Assembly (NCBI RefSeq): GCF_932526225.1
Contig: NC_064041.1
Span: 12,515,951-12,575,950 of the forward strand
Length of the DNA: 60,000 nt
Reading direction: 5' to 3'
From: Nematostella vectensis
Taxonomy: Eukaryota > Cnidaria > Anthozoa > Actiniaria > Edwardsiidae
The position numbers and the translations under genes were made by a program. Position 1 is the first letter of the stretch, and every line of letters starts with the position of its first letter. Under the pieces are notes generated by a model that saw only the letters and a program-made list of their open reading frames with translations, ran no database searches and had not been told where the DNA came from. This document shows positions 52,101 to 58,100 of the stretch, in pieces.

Positions 52101-55100
52101 AAAAGTACACTATTAATCAGCTAAAGATACCCCAGAAGATATCTAGATTTTTATTACCTCGATGACTATTTAGATGACTGGAAAGTGCATTATCGTTTAC
52201 CTGAGATTTTTTCGAAGCGGACAGCGCTTTCCCTGTGGCAGACTAGGGAAGAGAAGATAATAAAAAAAAGACAGAAATAGTTAATCAAGGGAAAGCCCTT
52301 AATTGAGTGTGATACCAAAGACCCGTTACAGTTTCACTTTAAGTTTTAACATAAGAGTAAGCACAGCTTACGTAAAAATGCGCGCACACCATCACCATCA
52401 ACGATTTTGACAAAGAAACGAACAAACTCATTGTGCTGACCCCGTAAACTCTCAATTATCCCTTCTCAAATTCAAATAAAAATTTCAGCTATCAAAACTG
52501 GAAAACAGCGTAACATCTCTTTAAACAGCTCTTCTATCTGCAGGAGCTTATAACAGATTAAAATACAAACAAAAAAATCATCATCCACTTGCCGAGACCA
52601 GTTTTAAAGCAGTGACGTCCAAAACGCGCTTGCGATTTTAACTAAAATTGGAACTTATCGTTATATTTAAACGTTCCTGGTGTCTTATAACTTATCATTG
52701 TACATGACACATTGGTGACTATGACTTATCATTGTACATGACACCCTGGTGACTATGACTTATCATTGTTGTTGTACATGACATTGTACATGACATTCCA
52801 TAATCTTGTTCATCTTTTCACCTTGTTGGGGACTTTTCTGTTGACCTGGAAGTATTTGCACACTTCGTTGTCATAGTAATGCAGCTCTTCCTGTACCATC
52901 TCTGGGTACACGCACGCCGTCTGCACTTGCACACCGTGAAACTCGTTATACCTGAAAAACAGGTTTTAAGTGGCCATTTTGTAAGCGGCCATTTTGTAAG
53001 CGGCCATTTTGTCATCCTGGGGGCTATAGCACCAGAGCAAAAAGGCGATTTGCAACCGTCTATCTACAACCTTTCATTGAAACGGTTAAATCTGGTATGC
53101 CAAAGGTAAAACTATGTTTTTGGATATATATTTCGCAGTTTCATTAGTAAATAATGCGAAAAAAAACTAAAAGATATAAGCCGTTTTAATACTAGAAGAC
53201 AGCTTGAGAGAGTAGATCACTTCAGCTTAAAGATACAGTCGTCTAGTTTACAGTTAGACCTTTAATTAGCCTGCAAAAAGATGCCTCTAGCCGCTCGTGA
53301 AATAACTCGTGGCAAGAGTCTCTTAAATTTGCATTGAAAACTCGATTAATTTGCTTATTCTTGTGCTCAGGTTTCAGGTAGCAAGAGCGTCTGTTTATGG
53401 CCGTCTCGTATCTACAATTGATGACAAAACTACCTGGCAAAATGAGTCTCTAGTACAAAAAAAAACCCCGGCCATTCTGCATATTTCAAGTCCCACTCTA
53501 TACTACTTACATTTGTTTTATTTGATTAAGAAGTGTAAGCGCCTCGCTCAAGCTAGCCTTTAACGCCTAGGAGAAAACAAAAACAGTAACAAAATTTTAA
53601 AAAACTGACCACAATTACAGAAGAATAACTAAGCAACAATTTCATAATGCTAAAGAAAAACCCTGTTGCTATTATTGTTGTTGATGATGATCATCACCAT
53701 AATGATTGTGCTGCTACTTATGATGAGGATGATGATAATGATGATTATGGTGAAATATAACGATAATGATAATGACGATAAAGATCTAATGATAATAAAA
53801 GTGATGATAAAGATGTAATGTTAATGATTATGATGATCTGATGATAATGATGATGAAAATGTTTACGAAAATCTAATTACGATGGTCTCATGATGAATTT
53901 CGAGGATGATACAATGATTCGATGAAGACAACGATAATAATAAGCTCACCGTCTCTGAGGAGTCCTGTCTCATCTTGTCCATGATGATGTCCAAGTTGGC
54001 TTCCTTCACCTGATTGGCACCATCGTGGTCCTGACGATTCTTTTCCAATTGTTCCTGCAAAACAAGACAATTAAAAAACAAGTACAATAACCAACCAAGC
54101 AATGCACAGACAAGTTGTAAAAGATTGCCAATAACAACCAGCCAACTGAAAAGCAACAACAGCCACTATACCAATCAACAGGCAAATTGTTATCGAATGC
54201 AAAATCAAACAGCCGATCATAGACAGATTGCAAACAGCAGCTCACCAATCAAAAGACAAAGTGCCAACAGAAATAACAAACCAACCAACAGTCCCACAAC
54301 TACAACCGACAAGTTAACAAACAAGGTGTGAGAAATGAATTAAGGAGAGATATAATATTGTTATATTATATTAATACTAAATGATGAATCTACTTTTGAA
54401 TTTCAGAATATATATAAAAATATTTTTCAAATTACTGAGCGATAAATCAAACAAAGTTTCAGCAATGCTGCTTTCATCATAAAAAAAACGGAATAATCAG
54501 AATTACACCAGCCAGTGATCCGAAGATTTTTTTTTCATATTCTTAGCATGCAACAGAATCAACAACACTACTTTTGAAGTCTACCTTCATGGGGTTTACC
54601 TGTAGGGCACGCTCTTTGCGGGCTAGGCCAATCTCGTGGAGATCCCACAAGTGAGCGGCTCCCTGGACGAACTTGAACAATGACTTGACCATCATTTCCT
54701 GGAAACTTGTAAGGTTTTCTAGTGAACGCTGAAAAAATAATAAAGCACAGTTCTTAGTTTGCTTTTGCAACAATTCTTCCGCTATTAGACAGTTTTTCCC
54801 AACATCATTTGCTGTATTGTATCGGAATTTGATGTTTGCCGCGTGTTCTCTCTCAACAATGCTGGTCGTGTTGCATGAGAATTAAAATTTGTCGGGCCAC
54901 TTTTTGGACAATCCTGCAAGTTTTTTTTTTATGTTTACTGTATTGCATCGGGGATTGATATTTTCTGGGCCCAGTAAAACTGCGCCTTATTTCTTAAAAA
55001 CGTTGGTGGAGTTTACTTTTACTAACCTCCATCTTGTCCACTTCATACTCGTACTTGGTCTGTTTCTCGCCAACGAGAGGAAGAAGTGACTCGTTTAGGA

Positions 55101-58100
55101 TCTAACATTCACAATTAGGGATATTACAGTAGTTATAAAAAACACTTGGTAAGAGTTAGAGACAAAGACGGTCTTTCAATGTTTGCATGTTGGAAACGCG
55201 ATATACCCTGTATAAAGAAAAGTCTTCAAAGTTTAATGAAAGAAATCTAAAAACATAACGCGCTAGTAAGAACACCCCACTAATAAGCACAGTAAAGTCC
55301 ATCCAAACGGGGCCTGATGGAATACCAACGAAACTAGTAACAGCATTCATTCATCGCCTACCACATCTAGCCTGGCTTCTTCTAGAACCCCATCACTCAG
55401 AAACTGTTCCTGGAAAAAAAAGTAAAAGATCAACTCGTGAACGCGGCCTGGAAAAAGGAAACTGAGTCCGAGTTGTGGCAGTCAAGTCCGAGATGTGGCA
55501 GTCAACGTGGTTGTGTCGGCTCAAACTTACGACACACATAAAAAATGATTGCACTCGAGAGTACAACTGTTGTAACATACAGTCTCCATAAATACAGTAC
55601 AAGCAGCGTTGACACAAAATCTTGCTTAGGAGAACAGCAGAATTCAAAACAGAGACTTTCAGAGACTAGGATTGGCATTTTAACATAGATTTCTTATGCC
55701 AAATATACCTTAACGCGGTTGACTTCATCAGTACACTGCTCTATGACATTATCATACTCTGCTTGAATAATATCCCTGTACTTCATCGAGAGCTCCTCTG
55801 AATGAACAATCAAATCCAAACGTCAAAATACATAAATATGCTGCAGTCAAAGCCTTTAATCCAGATTTTAACTTTACAGCACTCCCAATAAAATTCAATC
55901 TCGACCAAATTCCAAAGGAATTGGACTATTGGATACTTACCAAGTTCTTTGCATAATCGTATGAGTGTGTCGTGCCATTCATACACAGCAGACTTGGTGG
56001 AATTTGGCGGCTTCATTTTTCTAAAATAAAAATCAATAATTCAGTACTCTGTAAATAAATAAAATAAATAATTTAATTTAATTTGTCAGGTTTATCAGCC
56101 TCAACTAGAGGGCAGATACACAGTGGTTGAGTTGAAGGCAAAGGAAGGCGTCTCAGGCGTCTCATATTCATTAGATTTTACAATCTAATAAATATTCAAA
56201 AACGCTTCGACAAGAAATGTCTTTTTAAATTTTGTATACACCTATTTCTAATAAGGTTGCACTCGGAGAATCAGTGTAGTGCTTCATGGGTATCAAATCG
56301 TAAACAAAAACAAATCCAGGTTACGAAAGTTGTAGCATTCTCGTCACTCGGGAGGTATTCGAAGACCAGGAATCAGTCATTTTAACGCTACCCATTAGCC
56401 ATTGCGGGTTAGGCACATGGATTCTTGAGTGCAACGATTTGAAATAGGGGGTCAGTACGCAGCTCTTACAAGCTGTAATTTGATTGGGCAAATGAACAAT
56501 ATCCGCACCTCGACACAAAGAACGAGAAGAATAGAGACAAAAGAACTCCTTTGTAGAACAAAGATAATAGGAGACAAAGCAGCTGCGTACTTTCTCGAAA
56601 TAGGTGCATAAAGTTGCATGCACGGGACTCGTTTGGGGATGTACCTGAGTGTGTCTAACAGGTCCAGTCTTCTCTTGTTGACAGCTCTCTGTTCAATCGT
56701 GAACTCCTCTATCTTTCTTCTCACGCCTGGTGGATCCTTGATGGGCGGACTATCCATAAACTCACTGCAAGGTTTTGACACACAATGTGAATCCACTAAC
56801 TAGGGGCCTTAGATTATACTAGTGTCAGACTTATTTCTGAAGTGCAGAAATTATTTGATTCAGCTGTCGAACTTTTAATGGTATCTGGTATTCGTACCAG
56901 GGCGTCAGGGCTTAACTGTGATGAGTGGGGTGGTTGAGTGTGTGGTTAGAGACTTAGATTGGCGAGTGGGTTACAGTGTGCAAATGTGGCTACGTTATAT
57001 GGTGTATTGTTATTGGCTACGGCACCTGTATTCCCACGGTGTAACTGTTTTTGGAAAAAGGTTTATGTGTTGTAGGAGTAAAAAAAAAATAGTTACGTAC
57101 ATAAACTTGGTTATTGCAGCCTGACACTTGAGTTGTCTCCAGTCTTCAACACGTGATTGCCACAGGGTATAGTAGTTACGCTCTCTCTCAACATCGGCTA
57201 ACAGGAGATAGAAGAAGGTCGAGAGATCGGCTAAGCAAGTTTGTGCACAATAAGCATCATGTTCCAACAAGTCTGGCGAATGCCCAGATTTAGTTTCTTC
57301 ATAAATTAACGCTTCAAGAGAACTCTAAAGTAGCCAAACAGTGTCAGTGTTCCGTCTAAGCGAGTGTTTGCTCAAAGCATGGAAGACAAGGAAAATGTCT
57401 TATTACTCGCTTATGACGTCAATGGTGAGCCTAAACGCATGCAAGTTTGCCTAACCCAAAAATTATGTGATTTCTCACTGCAAGTCGCCTGCAGTATATC
57501 TCTACTGTGATGTACTGTGCTGGCATTCAATGCCACTTTTTTTTTTTTATTGTCTGTGAATCTGTTGCTAATCACTTATCGCAGCTAGATGCTGAATTAC
57601 GGGAACGCAGATTCAGACGTGGTCGGGTTAAAGGCATGGGAAGGCGCCTCAGGCAGCCGCCATACAACTTATGTCAGACCACGGATCACTGCTAAGATCG
57701 AAATTGTTGGTTTTGTGGAGGAAGGAAAACCAGAGAACCCGTAGAAAAACCTCTGGACCAAAGGCGAGACCAAGTAACTCAACTCACGTCGGAACCGGGA
57801 ATCGAACCCGGAACCCAGTGGTGAGAGGCACAGGCACTACAGAGCGACCGGGAAACCTGTGGTGAGAAGCACAGGCACTACAGAGCGACCGGGAAACCTG
57901 TGGTGAGAAGCACAGGCACTACAGAGCGACCGGGAAACCTGTGGTGAGAAGCACAGGCACTACAGAGCGACCGGGAAACCTGTGGTGAGAAGCACAGGCA
58001 CTACAGAGCGACCGGGAAACCTGTGGTGAGAAGCACAGGCACTACAGAGCGACCGGGAAACCTGTGGTGAGAAGCACAGGCACTACAGAGCGACCGGGAA